Shown in pieces: positions 25,248 through 36,533 of a DNA stretch of 58,196 nt. The position numbers and the translations under genes are program-made. Within the stretch, counting starts at the first letter, position 1. Each line of letters begins with the position of its first letter. Origin of the DNA: Bacteroidales bacterium KA00251 (lineage in GTDB: Bacteria > Bacteroidota > Bacteroidia > Bacteroidales > Porphyromonadaceae); NCBI GenBank assembly GCA_001552775.1, contig KQ959274.1, positions 45,862 to 104,057 on the forward strand, written 5' to 3'. The notes below the pieces were generated by a model that worked only from the letters and a program-made list of their open reading frames with translations, searched no databases and was not told the DNA's origin.

Positions 25248-25628
25248 ATGCCTACAATTCAGCAGTTAGTAAGAAAAGGAAGAGAGACGTTCGTGGAAAA
25301 GGGTAAGTCTCCTGCTCTTGCAGGTTGCCCTCAGCGCCGAGGCGTATGTGTGCGTGTGTATACGACCACTCCCAAAAAGCCTAACTCGGCTATGCGTAAA
25401 GTGGCTCGTGTGCGCTTGACTAATGGAAAGGAAGTAAACGCATACATTCCAGGAGAAGGACACAACCTCCAAGAACACAGTATTGTACTGGTACGTGGTG
25501 GTCGTGTAAAAGACCTTCCAGGGGTACGCTATCATATCGTGCGTGGAGCTCTTGATACGTCTAGTGTTAATGGTCGTGCTCAGGCTCGCTCTAAATATGG
25601 TGCGAAGCGTCCTAAGGATAAAAAGTAG
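25248..25628 (+). CDS. rpsL: 30S ribosomal protein S12
   Basis: The 126-residue protein starts [11 protein letters not shown]. It holds the two decoding-centre loops: [11 protein letters not shown] with Lys43, and [13 protein letters not shown] with Lys88. These are the wild-type residues at positions where changes cause streptomycin resistance. The open frame extends in-frame back to 25017, but the family start is ATG 25248. It is the first gene of the superoperon and is separated from rpsG by an unusual 263-base gap. Confidence 0.98.
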   Translation: MPTIQQLVRKGRETFVEKGKSPALAGCPQRRGVCVRVYTTTPKKPNSAMRKVARVRLTNGKEVNAYIPGEGHNLQEHSIVLVRGGRVKDLPGVRYHIVRGALDTSSVNGRAQARSKYGAKRPKDKK

Positions 25629-25891
25629 CCTCGAGAAAAGGAGTATCTTTCCTTTTTGGATACCCATAATTGGGTGTGAAGCTAGAGTCTTCGTTAAAGT
25701 GCAAAGACTCTGTACTGTCGGAGAGGGTATCTCTCTGATAGCATAAATTAGGCTCATTACTTATATTTAATAAGTGTTGAGTAAATGCTCCAGAGGGAGC
25801 GTTGAAGATGAAGATTCTCCCATTAAATATCAAATGAGGGAGAAGTATTTCAGATACAACAGCAAAAAAGACGAACCTATCATTAAAGACA

Positions 25892-26368
25892 ATGAGAAAG
25901 ACAAAGCCCAAGAAACGTCAGGTGTTGCCTGATCCTATATTTGGCGACCGTCAAGTAACCAAGTTTGTGAATCACTTGATGTATGACGGAAAAAAGAGCG
26001 TGGCATATGCCATTTTCTATGAAGCCCTAGATATTGTAAAAAAGAAAATGGCAGACGAAGAAAAGTCTGCTCTTGATGTGTGGAAAACCGCACTTGATAA
26101 TGTAACTCCACAAGTGGAGGTGAAGTCGCGTAGGATCGGGGGTGCTACATTCCAAGTGCCAACTGAACTTCGTGCAGAAAGAAAGGAATCCGTGTCGATG
26201 AAGAACCTTATCCTCTTTGCAAGAAAGCGAGGTGGTAAGACAATGGCCGACAAGTTGGCTGCTGAGATTGTGGATGCGTATAACAATCAAGGTGGTGCAT
26301 TCAAAAGAAAAGAAGATATGCACCGTATGGCAGAAGCTAACCGTGCATTTGCACACTTTAGATTCTAG
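25892..26368 (+). CDS. rpsG: 30S ribosomal protein S7
   Basis: The 158-residue protein has the S7 sequence [20 protein letters not shown], the beta-hairpin region [14 protein letters not shown] and [16 protein letters not shown]7 nucleates assembly of the 30S head by binding the 3' major domain of 16S rRNA and contacts E-site tRNA. fusA follows after 33 bases. The 263-base gap before it contains an 8-bp hairpin (25684-25711) and is a candidate site for feedback control. Confidence 0.98.
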   Translation: MRKTKPKKRQVLPDPIFGDRQVTKFVNHLMYDGKKSVAYAIFYEALDIVKKKMADEEKSALDVWKTALDNVTPQVEVKSRRIGGATFQVPTELRAERKESVSMKNLILFARKRGGKTMADKLAAEIVDAYNNQGGAFKRKEDMHRMAEANRAFAHFRF

Positions 26369-26401
26369 TTTTAGGAGCTACAGCGACAAAGAACCCCAAC
26401 T

Positions 26402-28528
26402 ATGACTGAAAAAAGGGACTTACACTTTACAAGAAATATCGGTATCATGGCTCATATTGATGCCGGTAAAACGACGACCAGTGAGCGAATCCTCTTTTAT
26501 ACTGGGCTTTCCTACAAGATAGGTGAAGTGCATGATGGAGCCGCTACTATGGACTGGATGGAGCAGGAAAAAGAAAGAGGTATTACGATTACCTCAGCTG
26601 CAACCACTTCATACTGGACCTATCGCAATCAAAAATATAAAATTAATCTTATCGACACCCCGGGACACGTTGACTTTACTGTAGAAGTAGAGCGTTCTCT
26701 TCGTATCCTTGATGGTGCCGTTGCTACGTTTAGCTCTGTTGAAGGCGTGCAACCTCAGAGTGAAACGGTCTGGCGACAAGCTGATAAGTACAAGGTACCA
26801 CGTATCGCTTATATCAACAAGATGGACAGAAGTGGTGCCAATTTCTTTAACGTACAACGACAGCTTAAAGAAGTCTTAGGTGTAGATGGTGTACCTATTC
26901 AAATACCAATAGGAGCTGAGGAAACCTTCAAGGGTGTAGTTGACCTAATTACGATGAAGGCCTTAGTTTGGGATGAAGAAGATACTACTGGTGCACACTA
27001 CAAGACACTAGATATCCCTGCAGAACTACAGGCTGAAGCTGAAACTTGGAGAGATCATATGCTTGAAAAGATTGCAGAGTACGATGATGAACTTATGGAA
27101 AAGTACTTCTCTGATCCTAGTACGATCACTGAGGATGAAATTCATCAAGCACTCCGCAAAGGTACGCTTAGTATGCAGATCTTCCCTATGATTTGTGGAA
27201 GTTCCTTCAAAAACAAAGGTGTACAGCCTCTTCTCGATGCAGTATGTGCATATTTGCCAAGTCCCGTGGATACTCCAGTGGTTGAAGGCTTTGATCCTTC
27301 TGATCCTGAAAAGGTGGTAGAGAGAAAAACAGAACCAACCGAACCCCTCTGTGCACTGGTATTTAAGATAGCTACAGACCCATATGTTGGCCGTCTTTGC
27401 TTTATCCGTGTGTATAGTGGAGTGTTGGATGCAGGTACTTATGTGCTAAACTCAAGAAGTGGAAAGAAGGAACGTATTTCCCGTCTATTCCAGATGCACA
27501 GTAATCATCAGAACCCCATGGATGAGATCTATTGCGGAGATATCTGTGCTGGAGTAGGCTTCAAGGATATACGCACAGGAGATACACTGTGTTCTGAGGA
27601 TGCTCCCATCGTGCTAGAGTCAATGGACTTCCCTGATCCTGTGATCGGTGTAGCTGTAGAGCCCAACTCTCAAAAAGATCTTGATAAGCTCGGTACAGGG
27701 CTTGCAAAACTTGCAGAAGAAGACCCTACATTTAGAGTAAATACTAACGAAGATACAGGACAGACCGTAATCAGTGGCATGGGTGAGCTTCACCTAGAAA
27801 TTATCATTGACCGTCTCAAACGAGAATTCAAGGTTGAATGTAAGCAAGGTAAGCCTCAAGTAGCCTACAAAGAGGCGATCACAAAGCCTGTTGAGCTGCG
27901 TGAAGTCTATAAAAAGCAAACTGGGGGTAGAGGTAAATTCGCAGATATTATTGTGCGTGTAGAACCAGCTGATGAAGGGTTTGAAGAATCTCTGCAGTTT
28001 GTTGATGAGGTTAAAGGTGGAAATGTGCCTAGAGAGTATATCCCCTCTGTACAGAAAGGTTTCCAAAAGGCTATGACTACAGGTGTCTTGGCGGGTTATC
28101 CTCTAAATAAACTCAAAGTGACACTTCTAGATGGTTCATTTCACCCTGTAGATAGTGACCAACTCTCCTTTGAGGTAGTTGCTATGCAAGCCTTCAAAAG
28201 CGCTTGTGTACAGGCCGCTCCTGTTTTACTTGAACCCATTATGAAGATTGAGGTGGTTACACCTGAGGAAAGTATGGGTGATGTGATTGCCGACCTCAAT
28301 AAGAGAAGAGGTACTATCCGTTCTATGGATACAAGCTCTACTGGAGCAAGAATCGTAAAAGGTGAAGTGCCACTAAGCGAAACTTTCGGCTATGTGACCG
28401 CTCTTCGTACGATTACCAGTGGTCGTGCCACAAGCACAATGAGCATGTCTCACTATTCTCCAGTGTCTTCGTCTATAGCTAGAGAGGTGCTGAAAGAGGT
28501 AGGAGGCAGAGATGACCTTATTCGCTAG
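26402..28528 (+). CDS. fusA: Translation elongation factor G
   Basis: The 708-residue GTPase has G1 AHIDAGKTT (17-25), G2 [11 protein letters not shown]3 [15 protein letters not shown] and G4 NKMDRSG. Domains II to V follow, including the domain IV tip segment ([16 protein letters not shown]) and a C-terminal [14 protein letters not shown] drives translocation and, with RRF, ribosome recycling. Its place in the str cluster after rpsG is the normal one for the canonical EF-G. No tuf gene follows; the run goes straight to rpsJ. Confidence 0.98.
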   Translation: MTEKRDLHFTRNIGIMAHIDAGKTTTSERILFYTGLSYKIGEVHDGAATMDWMEQEKERGITITSAATTSYWTYRNQKYKINLIDTPGHVDFTVEVERSLRILDGAVATFSSVEGVQPQSETVWRQADKYKVPRIAYINKMDRSGANFFNVQRQLKEVLGVDGVPIQIPIGAEETFKGVVDLITMKALVWDEEDTTGAHYKTLDIPAELQAEAETWRDHMLEKIAEYDDELMEKYFSDPSTITEDEIHQALRKGTLSMQIFPMICGSSFKNKGVQPLLDAVCAYLPSPVDTPVVEGFDPSDPEKVVERKTEPTEPLCALVFKIATDPYVGRLCFIRVYSGVLDAGTYVLNSRSGKKERISRLFQMHSNHQNPMDEIYCGDICAGVGFKDIRTGDTLCSEDAPIVLESMDFPDPVIGVAVEPNSQKDLDKLGTGLAKLAEEDPTFRVNTNEDTGQTVISGMGELHLEIIIDRLKREFKVECKQGKPQVAYKEAITKPVELREVYKKQTGGRGKFADIIVRVEPADEGFEESLQFVDEVKGGNVPREYIPSVQKGFQKAMTTGVLAGYPLNKLKVTLLDGSFHPVDSDQLSFEVVAMQAFKSACVQAAPVLLEPIMKIEVVTPEESMGDVIADLNKRRGTIRSMDTSSTGARIVKGEVPLSETFGYVTALRTITSGRATSTMSMSHYSPVSSSIAREVLKEVGGRDDLIR

Positions 28529-28571
28529 AAAGCTAGCTTACAAAGTGTAACAATAGATCAAACTATATATA

Positions 28572-28877
28572 ATGAGTCAGAAGATCAGAATCAAGCTTAA
28601 AAGCTACGACCATATGCTTCTCGACAAATCGGCAGAGAAAATAGTAAAGTCGGTTAAGGCTACTGGTGCTTTGGTAAGCGGTCCTATACCTCTTCCCACA
28701 CATAGACGTGTCTTTACTGTAAACCGCTCAACATTTGTCAATAAGAAAAGTCGTGAGCAGTTTGAATTGTCGTCCTACAAGCGACTTATTGATATTCACA
28801 ATGCCTCTCGTCAGACTATAGAAGCTTTGACAAAACTCGAGCTTGCTAGTGGGGTAGATGTTAATATCAAGCTGTAA
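28572..28877 (+). CDS. rpsJ: 30S ribosomal protein S10
   Basis: The 101-residue protein has the S10 pattern [40 protein letters not shown] and [12 protein letters not shown]. It binds in the 30S head and is also the NusE partner in antitermination. It opens the S10 part of the cluster, 43 bases after fusA. The next start, rplC, is 65 bases on. Confidence 0.98.
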   Translation: MSQKIRIKLKSYDHMLLDKSAEKIVKSVKATGALVSGPIPLPTHRRVFTVNRSTFVNKKSREQFELSSYKRLIDIHNASRQTIEALTKLELASGVDVNIKL

Positions 28878-28942
28878 TTTAGTGATAGCAGCACTACGAA
28901 AAACTTAATCACTAGAGTGTAAGCATTAACGAACAACAAGAA

Positions 28943-29566
28943 ATGCCAGGATTATTAGGAAAAAAAATCGGAATGACTTCCGTTTACAGTGCCGATGGAG
29001 TGAATCTACCATGCACTGTTATCGAATTGGGGCCTTGTGTCGTTACTCAAGTTAAAACAACCGAAAGAGATGGTTATAATGCCCTTCAGCTAGGTTACCT
29101 AGATGCGAAGGAAAAGCATACAGTAAAGCCTCTCCAAGGTCATTTCAAGAAAGCAGGAGTAACGACTTTTAAGCGTCACTTGGCCGAGTTCAAAGGGTTC
29201 GAAGAATCGGCATACAAACCCGGTGATACAATCGGGGTGGATATCTTCAGTGATGTTCACTATGTAGATGTAATCGGTACCTCAAAAGGTAAAGGATTCC
29301 AGGGAGTTGTTAAACGCCATGGATTCGGTGGTGTAGGAGAGACTACGCACGGTCAGCATAATAGAAAGCGTGCTCCAGGTTCTATCGGTGCATGTTCTTA
29401 TCCTGCTAAGGTATTTAAAGGCCTTCGCATGGCAGGGCAGACTGGAAACAAAAGAGTAACTGTACAAAACCTTCAGGTGATTAAAGTGCTTCCAGAGCAT
29501 AATATTCTTGTCTTGAAAGGAAGCGTACCAGGAGCTAAGGGTTCAATCTTAACGGTAGAAATCTAA
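28943..29566 (+). CDS. rplC: 50S ribosomal protein L3
   Basis: The 207-residue protein begins [15 protein letters not shown] and carries the long loop [16 protein letters not shown], with [16 protein letters not shown], that reaches toward the peptidyl-transferase centre. L3 is one of the two initiator proteins of 50S assembly. It is spaced one base from rplD. Confidence 0.98.
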   Translation: MPGLLGKKIGMTSVYSADGVNLPCTVIELGPCVVTQVKTTERDGYNALQLGYLDAKEKHTVKPLQGHFKKAGVTTFKRHLAEFKGFEESAYKPGDTIGVDIFSDVHYVDVIGTSKGKGFQGVVKRHGFGGVGETTHGQHNRKRAPGSIGACSYPAKVFKGLRMAGQTGNKRVTVQNLQVIKVLPEHNILVLKGSVPGAKGSILTVEI

Positions 29567-29567
29567 T

Positions 29568-30197
29568 ATGGAACTAGCAGTTTACAATATAAAAGGAGAA
29601 GATACCGGACGCAAGGTAACTCTTAGTGATACTGTCTTCGGAGTAGAACCGAATGACCACGCGATTTATCTTACAGTACGACAATATCGTGCTAATCAGC
29701 GTCAAGGTACACATAAGGCTAAAGAACGTAGCGAACAAGTAGGCTCTACGAGAAAGCTATTCAGACAAAAAGGTACTGGTGGTGCAAGAAGGGGGGATAT
29801 CAATTCACCTTTGCTTCGCGGGGGTGCTACTGTATTCGGACCTCGTCCACGTAGCTATGGATTTAAGCTCAATAAGAAGTTGGTGCGTCTTGCACGCAGG
29901 TCGGCACTAACCTATAAAGCTAAGAATAGTGAAATCGTAGTTGTTGAAAACTTTGACTTCGAAGCTCCTAAAACGAAATCATTTGCCGAAATAGCTAAGA
30001 AATTAGGAGTTGGAGAAACTAAAGCACTATTCGTAATGACAGAAATACCTTATAATGTAAGACTCTCTGTACGCAATCTTCCTAAACAAGATGTACTAGA
30101 AGCTCGCAAACTCAATACATACCAGGTACTTGATGCAAGAAAGCTAGTGCTTACAGAGGATGCTGTCGTAGAAATCAACGAAACTTTTGAAGCGTAA
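29568..30197 (+). CDS. rplD: 50S ribosomal protein L4
   Basis: The 209-residue protein has the conserved exit-tunnel extension [24 protein letters not shown] with [15 protein letters not shown]4 lines the tunnel constriction and binds 23S domain I. In E. coli it also represses its own operon; whether that holds here is not visible. Confidence 0.98.
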   Translation: MELAVYNIKGEDTGRKVTLSDTVFGVEPNDHAIYLTVRQYRANQRQGTHKAKERSEQVGSTRKLFRQKGTGGARRGDINSPLLRGGATVFGPRPRSYGFKLNKKLVRLARRSALTYKAKNSEIVVVENFDFEAPKTKSFAEIAKKLGVGETKALFVMTEIPYNVRLSVRNLPKQDVLEARKLNTYQVLDARKLVLTEDAVVEINETFEA

Positions 30198-30204
30198 AAA
30201 GATT

Positions 30205-30501
30205 ATGATTGAAATTATCATTAAACCTATTATCTCGGAAAAGATGACTGCCATCACGGAGAAGTGTCCCGAGCGCTACGCTTTTCAAGTTACTCCAGAG
30301 GCTAATAAGATTCAGATCAAGAATGCTGTTGAAAAACTCTATGGTGTAAACGTTGTGAGTGTAAATACAATGAATGTGCTTCCTAAGGTGCAGAGCCGGT
30401 GGACACGTGCTGGTCTTATACAAGGACGTAAATCTCAGTATAAGAAGGCAGTTGTAACTCTCAAAAAAGGTGAAACCATTGACTTCTTCAGCCATATTTA
30501 A
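30205..30501 (+). CDS. rplW: 50S ribosomal protein L23
   Basis: The 98-residue protein reads [15 protein letters not shown], with [22 protein letters not shown]. This is the typical L23 core at the tunnel exit, where trigger factor and SRP dock. ATG 30205 is chosen because an in-frame upstream start would lie inside rplD; it starts 7 bases after the rplD stop. Confidence 0.97.
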   Translation: MIEIIIKPIISEKMTAITEKCPERYAFQVTPEANKIQIKNAVEKLYGVNVVSVNTMNVLPKVQSRWTRAGLIQGRKSQYKKAVVTLKKGETIDFFSHI

Positions 30502-30512
30502 CAAGTATAAAA

Positions 30513-31349
30513 ATGGGAATTAGAAAACTCAAGCCCACAACCCCTGGGCAGAGACACAAGATTATCGGTGACTTCAAAGAGCTTACCGCTAGCACACCGG
30601 AAAAATCCCTAGTAACAGGAAAGAAGAGTAGTGGGGGTCGTAACAATGTCGGTAAAATGACCACTCGCAATATTGGAGGTGGACACAAAAGAAAATACCG
30701 TCTGATAGACTTCAAACGCTCTAAAGATAATATTCCTGCTACTGTTAAGAGTATTGAGTACGACCCAAACCGTTCTAGTAGAATTGCCCTGATTGCCTAT
30801 GCAGATGGTGCGAAAAGTTATATTATCGCACCTGATGGATTGCAAGTCGGTCAGCAAGTAATTTCTGGTCGTGAGGTCGCTCCTGAAATAGGAAACACTC
30901 TTCCTCTTTCCTCAATCCCTGTTGGTACACTAGTACACAATGTGGAGCTGAGGCCTGGTCAAGGTGCTAAGTTTGCTCGCTCCGCAGGATCATTCGCACA
31001 AATAGTTGCTCGTGAAGATCGCTATGTCGTACTACGTATGCCTAGTGGTGAGAGTCGTCGTGTATTAGGCGAATGTAAAGCAACAGTAGGTACCGTAGGC
31101 AATAGTGATCATTCACTGCAAAGAAGTGGTAAGGCTGGACGTACACGTTGGTTGGGTATTCGTCCTCGTGTTAGAGGGGTAGCAATGAACCCTGTAGATC
31201 ACCCCATGGGTGGTGGTGAAGGACGTGCTTCAGGGGGTCATCCACGCAGTCGCAAGGGTCTATATGCTAAGGGGCTAAAGACGCGTGCACCCAAGAAACA
31301 TTCCTCAAAATATATAATTGAGGGAAGAAAGAGAAATAAATCGAAGTAA
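30513..31349 (+). CDS. rplB: 50S ribosomal protein L2
   Basis: The 278-residue protein has the L2 OB-fold and SH3-like domains and the C-terminal loop [18 protein letters not shown] with the conserved His230 near the peptidyl-transferase centre. It ends in the basic tail [18 protein letters not shown]2 is required for subunit association and peptide-bond formation. It follows rplW by 11 bases. Confidence 0.98.
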   Translation: MGIRKLKPTTPGQRHKIIGDFKELTASTPEKSLVTGKKSSGGRNNVGKMTTRNIGGGHKRKYRLIDFKRSKDNIPATVKSIEYDPNRSSRIALIAYADGAKSYIIAPDGLQVGQQVISGREVAPEIGNTLPLSSIPVGTLVHNVELRPGQGAKFARSAGSFAQIVAREDRYVVLRMPSGESRRVLGECKATVGTVGNSDHSLQRSGKAGRTRWLGIRPRVRGVAMNPVDHPMGGGEGRASGGHPRSRKGLYAKGLKTRAPKKHSSKYIIEGRKRNKSK

Positions 31350-31358
31350 TATATAGTT

Positions 31359-31622
31359 ATGAGTCGTTCTTTAAAAAAAGGTCCTTACATCAACGTGAAA
31401 CTGGAGAAGAAGATTCTCGCTATGAACGAAAGTGGCAAGAAAACAGTCATAAAGACTTGGTCACGTGCTTCGATGATTTCTCCCGATTTCGTAGGACATA
31501 CTATAGCAGTACACAACGGAAATAAGTTCATTCCTGTGTATATCACTGAAAATATGGTAGGTCATAAGTTAGGCGAGTTCGCTGTTACACGTACCTTTAG
31601 AGGTCATGCTGGAAACAGATAG
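31359..31622 (+). CDS. rpsS: 30S ribosomal protein S19
   Basis: The 87-residue protein reads [42 protein letters not shown] and [15 protein letters not shown]. It sits in the 30S head with S13 near the A-site finger. It follows rplB by 9 bases. Confidence 0.98.
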   Translation: MSRSLKKGPYINVKLEKKILAMNESGKKTVIKTWSRASMISPDFVGHTIAVHNGNKFIPVYITENMVGHKLGEFAVTRTFRGHAGNR

Positions 31623-31670
31623 TAATAGCACTACTTTGTCAAGTACAACCATTTATTGAAATCGAAGAAA

Positions 31671-32078
31671 ATGAGTGAACAAATAAACGATAAGGAGCTC
31701 AAAAGCAAGGAGGCTGGTGAAATGTACTTACCAGGTAAGGCTATCCTACGTGGAATACCTACTCCTCCACGCAAAATGAGACTCGTCGTAGATAATATAC
31801 GCGGTATGGAGGTGGAAAGAGCTTTGGCAACCCTCCATTACTCTCCGAGACTTGCAAGTGGTAGACGTATTGAAAAACTTCTTCGTAGTGCAATTGCCAA
31901 CTGGGAACAGATCAATGAACGTCAAGCCGAGCAAGGCGAACTTTATGTGAAAACAGTCTTTGTTGACGAAGGACCTACAATTAAGAGACTTCGTCCTGCT
32001 CCGCAAGGAAGAGGCTATCGCATTCGTAAAAGAAGCAATCACGTCACGATATTGGTTAATACTCTAAGTAGCAAATAA
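31671..32078 (+). CDS. rplV: 50S ribosomal protein L22
   Basis: The 135-residue protein has the L22 pattern [26 protein letters not shown] and the tunnel beta-hairpin [30 protein letters not shown]22 lines the exit tunnel, and its hairpin is the known site of macrolide-resistance changes. It has an N-terminal extension of about 20 residues relative to E. coli. ATG 31671 is preferred over an in-frame TTG at 31656. Confidence 0.96.
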   Translation: MSEQINDKELKSKEAGEMYLPGKAILRGIPTPPRKMRLVVDNIRGMEVERALATLHYSPRLASGRRIEKLLRSAIANWEQINERQAEQGELYVKTVFVDEGPTIKRLRPAPQGRGYRIRKRSNHVTILVNTLSSK

Positions 32079-32081
32079 GAG

Positions 32082-32855
32082 ATGGGACAAAAAGTAAATC
32101 CAATTAGCAATAGGCTAGGGTATATCCGAGGATGGGACTCCAATTGGTATGGAGGCAAGAACTATGGTCCCACTCTATTAGAGGATAAGCAGATTCGTGA
32201 TTACCTAATGGCGCGCCATGCGAAAGCAGGGATTGCGAGAATAGTTATAGAACGTGCACTGAAACTTGTGACTGCTACTATTTGTGCAGCTCGTCCTGGT
32301 ATGATTATCGGACGTGGTGGAGCAGAAGTAGACAAGTTGAAAGAAGAGTTGAAAAAACTTACTGGCAAGGAAGTACAAATCTATATTCACGAGGTACGTC
32401 GCCCAGATCTAGAAGCAGCACTAGTAGCATCTAATATCGCTCGACAGATGGAAGGTAATATTGCTTATCGACGAGCTGTAAGAATGGCTATTGGTAACGT
32501 TATGAGGAGTGGTGCTGAAGGTGTAAAAGTACATCTTTCAGGGCGTCTCAATAATGCTGAAATGGCACGTAGCGAAATGTTTAAAGAAGGACGTACTCCC
32601 CTTCATACACTCCGTGCAGATATCGATTACGCACAAGATGAAGCATATACAAAAGTAGGGCTGATTGGCGTAAAGGTATGGATAATGCGTGGCGAAGTGT
32701 ATGAGAGAAGAGACCTCTCTCCTAACTATCGACAAGCTAAACCCAATGATCGTCGTGGTAGTGGACGCAGAGATGGTGCAGATCGTGGTGATCGTCGCGG
32801 AAATAGACGTCCTGGTTTCGGTCGTCGTGGAGCAGACAAAAGACGTCAAGCTTAG
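32082..32855 (+). CDS. rpsC: 30S ribosomal protein S3
   Basis: The 257-residue protein has a KH domain with the [12 protein letters not shown] loop and the C-terminal domain [24 protein letters not shown]. It ends in a long Arg/Gly/Asp-rich tail (about residues 215-257) of [12 protein letters not shown] type, longer than in E. coli and common in Bacteroidetes. S3 forms part of the mRNA entry channel helicase. Confidence 0.98.
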   Translation: MGQKVNPISNRLGYIRGWDSNWYGGKNYGPTLLEDKQIRDYLMARHAKAGIARIVIERALKLVTATICAARPGMIIGRGGAEVDKLKEELKKLTGKEVQIYIHEVRRPDLEAALVASNIARQMEGNIAYRRAVRMAIGNVMRSGAEGVKVHLSGRLNNAEMARSEMFKEGRTPLHTLRADIDYAQDEAYTKVGLIGVKVWIMRGEVYERRDLSPNYRQAKPNDRRGSGRRDGADRGDRRGNRRPGFGRRGADKRRQA

Positions 32856-32894
32856 GAATCCGAATCCGTTCATTAAAGAAAAAAGTTTGTTGTT

Positions 32895-33329
32895 ATGTTG
32901 CAACCTAAGAGAACTAAATATAGAAGGCAGCAAAAAGGCCGTATGAAAGGAAATGCCCAACGTGGAAATACCTTGGCTTTTGGCTCCTTTGGAATTAAGT
33001 CCTTGCAAAGTAAGTGGATTACAGGAAGCCAGATTGAGGCAGCTCGTGTGGCCGTGACTCGTTACATGCAAAGACAAGGTCAGGTGTGGGTGCGAATCTT
33101 CCCAGATAAGCCAATCACTAAGAAACCTGCAGAAGTGCGAATGGGGAAAGGGAAAGGTAATCCAGAAGGGTTTGTAGCTCCCGTTACTCCAGGTAGAATC
33201 ATTTTTGAAGTAGAAGGCGTACCTTACGATGTGGCCAAAGAAGCTCTTCGTTTAGCTGCACAAAAGCTACCTGTAACTACTCGCTTCGTGGTTCGTAGAG
33301 ACTTCGACATTAATAATCCAGACCTTTAG
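32895..33329 (+). CDS. rplP: 50S ribosomal protein L16
   Basis: The 144-residue protein reads [19 protein letters not shown], then [30 protein letters not shown] split around residue 50, then [17 protein letters not shown]16 organises the A-site tRNA elbow region and the oligosaccharide antibiotic site. It follows rpsC by 39 bases. Confidence 0.98.
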   Translation: MLQPKRTKYRRQQKGRMKGNAQRGNTLAFGSFGIKSLQSKWITGSQIEAARVAVTRYMQRQGQVWVRIFPDKPITKKPAEVRMGKGKGNPEGFVAPVTPGRIIFEVEGVPYDVAKEALRLAAQKLPVTTRFVVRRDFDINNPDL

Positions 33330-33349
33330 ACTTAAAAGGAGAATTTGAG

Positions 33350-33556
33350 ATGAAGATTTCTGAAATTAGAGAATTGACAGATAGCGAGTTGGTAGAACGT
33401 CTTGAAGCTGATAAGAGAGCTTATGTGGAAAATCGCATTGCACATGCAGTGTCACCACTAACACAGCCCTCATCGTTGAGAGATCAACGCCGAACGATAG
33501 CTAGATTGAAGACAGAACTTACAGCACGTGAAAAAAGTGCTAATAAAAACAATTAG
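33350..33556 (+). CDS. rpmC: 50S ribosomal protein L29
   Basis: The 68-residue protein is a two-helix hairpin (ISEIRELTDSELVERLEADK and RDQRRTIARLKTELTARE) as expected for L29, located near L23 at the tunnel exit. It is flanked by rplP and rpsQ in the standard order. Confidence 0.97.
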   Translation: MKISEIRELTDSELVERLEADKRAYVENRIAHAVSPLTQPSSLRDQRRTIARLKTELTAREKSANKNN

Positions 33557-33585
33557 TAACGATCAACTCTTTGATACATTAAGCA

Positions 33586-33843
33586 ATGCAAGAAAGAAAG
33601 CATAGAAAAGAGCGTGTTGGCATCGTTTCGAGTAATAAGATGGATAAAACCATTACAGTTGTGATTCACCGTAAAGAGAAGCACCCTATGTATGGTAAGT
33701 TTATCAAGCGCTCGAAGAAGTTTTATGCACACGACGAAAAAAATGAGTGCAACGAAGGCGATAAAGTGCGTATCATGGAGACACGTCCACTTAGTCGCAT
33801 GAAACGTTGGAGATTGGTCGAAATATTAGAAAGAGCTAAGTAA
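33586..33843 (+). CDS. rpsQ: 30S ribosomal protein S17
   Basis: The 85-residue protein has the S17 OB-fold signature [38 protein letters not shown] and [19 protein letters not shown]. It binds helix 11 of 16S rRNA. It is spaced 2 bases from rplN. Confidence 0.98.
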   Translation: MQERKHRKERVGIVSSNKMDKTITVVIHRKEKHPMYGKFIKRSKKFYAHDEKNECNEGDKVRIMETRPLSRMKRWRLVEILERAK

Positions 33844-33845
33844 CA

Positions 33846-34211
33846 ATGATACAGCAAGAATCGAGACTAAACGTTGCAGACAATAGTGGAGCTAAAGAAG
33901 TTCTTTGCATTCGTGTTTTAGGAGGTACTCGTAGAAGGTATGCTGGTGTAGGTGATGTTATCGTAGTCACTGTAAAGAGCGTTGTGCCTACCAGCGATAT
34001 CAAGAAAGGTACCGTATCGCGAGCTCTCATCGTGAGAACAAAGAAGCCCATACGTCGTGCAGACGGTTCGTATATTCGTTTTGGTGACAATGCTTGTGTC
34101 CTTCTTACCTCTTCGGGAGAGCTTAGAGGTACTCGTATCTTTGGCCCAGTAGCTAGAGAGCTTCGCCAAGCTAATATGAAGGTCGTGTCACTAGCTCCCG
34201 AGGTCCTTTAA
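33846..34211 (+). CDS. rplN: 50S ribosomal protein L14
   Basis: The 121-residue protein reads [19 protein letters not shown] and contains GDVIVVTVK and [15 protein letters not shown]14 is a five-stranded barrel forming intersubunit bridges and is the docking site of the silencing factor RsfS. Confidence 0.98.
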   Translation: MIQQESRLNVADNSGAKEVLCIRVLGGTRRRYAGVGDVIVVTVKSVVPTSDIKKGTVSRALIVRTKKPIRRADGSYIRFGDNACVLLTSSGELRGTRIFGPVARELRQANMKVVSLAPEVL

Positions 34212-34240
34212 ACGTTAACTATAACGCGATTAGTACTGAA

Positions 34241-34561
34241 ATGAGAAAGTTACACATAAAGAAGGGCGACATGGTGATGGTAAATAGTGGCGAACACCGT
34301 GGACAGCAGGGGCGTATTTTAAAAGTAATGCCCGAAAAAGAAAGAGCCATTGTAGAGGGACTCAATATCCAAAAAAAGCATACAAAGCCTAATGCTCAAT
34401 ATCCTCAAGGAGGTATTATTGAGTCTGAGGCCCCTATACATATTTCAAACCTTAATGTAGTTGACCCTAAGACAGGCAAGGGAGTACGTATTGGACGGAA
34501 ACGTAATGAAGAAGGGAAACTCGTAAGGTATAGCAAAAAAAGTGGAGAAGAGATAAAGTAG
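34241..34561 (+). CDS. rplX: 50S ribosomal protein L24
   Basis: The 106-residue protein has the KOW motif ([21 protein letters not shown]) and the downstream [29 protein letters not shown]. It is an early 50S assembly protein that binds domain I of 23S rRNA. One base separates it from rplE. Confidence 0.98.
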   Translation: MRKLHIKKGDMVMVNSGEHRGQQGRILKVMPEKERAIVEGLNIQKKHTKPNAQYPQGGIIESEAPIHISNLNVVDPKTGKGVRIGRKRNEEGKLVRYSKKSGEEIK

Positions 34562-34562
34562 T

Positions 34563-35126
34563 ATGAGTAACTATATCCCTACCTTAAGAAAAGAGTATAG
34601 AGAACGCATCGTTCCCGCTCTCCAGGAGCATTTTGGCTACAAGAGCGTGATGCAGGTGCCTAAGCTACAGAAAATTGTAATCAATCAAGGACTTGGTCGC
34701 TACAGCACCAGTGATAAAAAAATCATTGAGGTAGCCCAGGATGAGCTAACAGCTATTACTGGACAAAAGGCTGTTGTTACTTATTCTAAGAAAGATATCA
34801 GTAACTTTAAGCTCCGTAAAGGAATGCCTATCGGTATGATGGTTACTCTACGTCACGATCGTATGTATGAGTTCCTTGAAAGATTGGTACGTGTGGTTAT
34901 CCCACGTATTAGAGACTTCAGAGGGCTTAATAGTAAGCTTGATGGACGTGGTAATTATACCTTAGGCGTTGACGAGCAGATTATCTTCCCAGAAATCAAC
35001 ATTGACTCAATCAATAAGATCTTGGGGATGAATATCACATTCGTAACTACGGCAGAAACAGATGAAGAAGGATATCAACTTCTCAAAGAGTTTGGTTTGC
35101 CGTTTAAAAACGAAGCTAATAAGTAA
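34563..35126 (+). CDS. rplE: 50S ribosomal protein L5
   Basis: The 187-residue protein reads [30 protein letters not shown] over residues 11-40. It carries [22 protein letters not shown] and the conserved [10 protein letters not shown]5 binds 5S rRNA in the central protuberance and touches P-site tRNA. Confidence 0.98.
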   Translation: MSNYIPTLRKEYRERIVPALQEHFGYKSVMQVPKLQKIVINQGLGRYSTSDKKIIEVAQDELTAITGQKAVVTYSKKDISNFKLRKGMPIGMMVTLRHDRMYEFLERLVRVVIPRIRDFRGLNSKLDGRGNYTLGVDEQIIFPEINIDSINKILGMNITFVTTAETDEEGYQLLKEFGLPFKNEANK

Positions 35127-35133
35127 GTATGTT

Positions 35134-35412
35134 ATGGCTAAAGAATCAATGAAGGCTCGCGAAGTGAAGCGTCGCAAAATGGTACAAAAGTATGCCGCAA
35201 AGCGTGCTCGCTTGAAAGCCCAGGGAGATGAAGAGGCTTATCGCGAATTACAGAAAATACCTAAGAATGCATCGCCTGTAAGGTTGCATAATAGATGCTG
35301 TATGACTGGACGTCCTAAGGGATATATTCGTCAGTTTGGAATCTCTAGGATACAATTCCGCGAAATGGCTTCACAGGGTCTTATTCCAGGAGTTAAGAAA
35401 GCTAGCTGGTAA
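35134..35412 (+). CDS. rpsN: 30S ribosomal protein S14, zinc-free form
   Basis: The 92-residue protein has the long (C-minus) S14 form. The region that holds two CxxC pairs in the zinc type reads [20 protein letters not shown] and lacks the second pair. ATG 35134 begins [14 protein letters not shown]; an upstream in-frame start at 35062 would overlap rplE. It is separated from rpsH by 129 bases. Confidence 0.97.
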   Translation: MAKESMKAREVKRRKMVQKYAAKRARLKAQGDEEAYRELQKIPKNASPVRLHNRCCMTGRPKGYIRQFGISRIQFREMASQGLIPGVKKASW

Positions 35413-35541
35413 ATAAGACTTTCACAAGCTAAAGTTTAAATATTGTCTGGTCGTAAGTTAAGAATAGAAGTGATGACTATTGTCAGGCTCTTGTAGAGAA
35501 TTATTACTTTCAGACTAGATCAATTTAACCAAGTAAAGAAA

Positions 35542-35937
35542 ATGACAGACCCAATAGCAGATTATCTGACTAGATTGCGCAACGCAATCCGTGCGGGGCA
35601 TCGTGTTGTAGATGTACCTTCCTCTAATATCAAAAAAGAGATTACAAAGGTACTCTTTGACAAGGGCTACATTCTAAACTACAAGTTTGTAGATGAAGAG
35701 CACCGCAGTTATATTAAAGTAGCACTCAAGTATGATCTTCATACTAAGGCAAATGCAATACATACTTTACAGAGAGTGTCACGACCTGGACTCAGAAAGT
35801 ACGTAGGATATAAAGAAATGCCTCGTGTTTTGAATGGTCTTGGTATTGCTATCCTTAGTACCTCTAGGGGCGTTATGTCCGACAAAGAGGCACGTGATTT
35901 GAAAATTGGAGGCGAAGTCCTCTGTTATGTATATTAA
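35542..35937 (+). CDS. rpsH: 30S ribosomal protein S8
   Basis: The 131-residue protein reads MTDPIADYLTRLRNAIRAGH and contains VSRPGLRKYVGYKEMPRVL and the C-terminal GIAILSTSRGVMSDKEAR, the RNA-binding signature of S8. In E. coli S8 represses the spc operon; no matching mRNA structure is evident by eye. The 129-base gap before it may hold regulation. Confidence 0.98.
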   Translation: MTDPIADYLTRLRNAIRAGHRVVDVPSSNIKKEITKVLFDKGYILNYKFVDEEHRSYIKVALKYDLHTKANAIHTLQRVSRPGLRKYVGYKEMPRVLNGLGIAILSTSRGVMSDKEARDLKIGGEVLCYVY

Positions 35938-35958
35938 TCCTAAGTAACACAATTAACT

Positions 35959-36513
35959 ATGTCTAGAATTGGTCATTTACCTATAGCAGTTCCTGCAGGA
36001 GTTGAAGTGTCTATGAAGGATAATATTGTAACCGTAAAAGGTGCAAAAGGCACGCTCACGCAGTTTGTGGATCCTCGTGTTTCATTCAAGATGGAAAATG
36101 GGGAAATCATGCTCTCTGTAGAGGAAAATACAAAAGAACTCAGTAGCCTTCATGGTCTTTATCGCTCACTCATATTTAATATGGTGCATGGTGTATCAGA
36201 AGGATACAAATCTACTCTCGAGTTGGTAGGTGTAGGCTTTAGAGCTAGCAATAAGGGCCAGATCCTGGAGCTCTCTTTAGGGCATACTCACCCTATCTTT
36301 ATGATGTTGCCAGATGAGGTAAAAGTAGAAACAAAGAGCGAAAGAAATAAAAACCCCTTGGTAATTCTTGAAAGTGCTGATAAGCAATTACTGGGACAAG
36401 TATGTGCAAAAATTCGCTCTTTCCGTAAGCCTGAACCTTACAAGGGTAAAGGTGTGAAGTTTGAGGGTGAAGTAATTCGTCGCAAGTCTGGTAAGACCGC
36501 AGCTGCTAAGTAA
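35959..36513 (+). CDS. rplF: 50S ribosomal protein L6
   Basis: The 184-residue protein has two L6 repeats and the C-terminal signature [21 protein letters not shown]6 lies near the sarcin-ricin loop and the factor-binding site. It is in the standard order between rpsH and rplR. Confidence 0.98.
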   Translation: MSRIGHLPIAVPAGVEVSMKDNIVTVKGAKGTLTQFVDPRVSFKMENGEIMLSVEENTKELSSLHGLYRSLIFNMVHGVSEGYKSTLELVGVGFRASNKGQILELSLGHTHPIFMMLPDEVKVETKSERNKNPLVILESADKQLLGQVCAKIRSFRKPEPYKGKGVKFEGEVIRRKSGKTAAAK

Positions 36514-36533
36514 TTAAGGGACTATCATTTGTT

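Noticed and set aside
30187-30204. Longer start for rplW
   Set aside because: It would overlap the end of rplD. L23 proteins begin at MIEIIIKP, matching ATG 30205.
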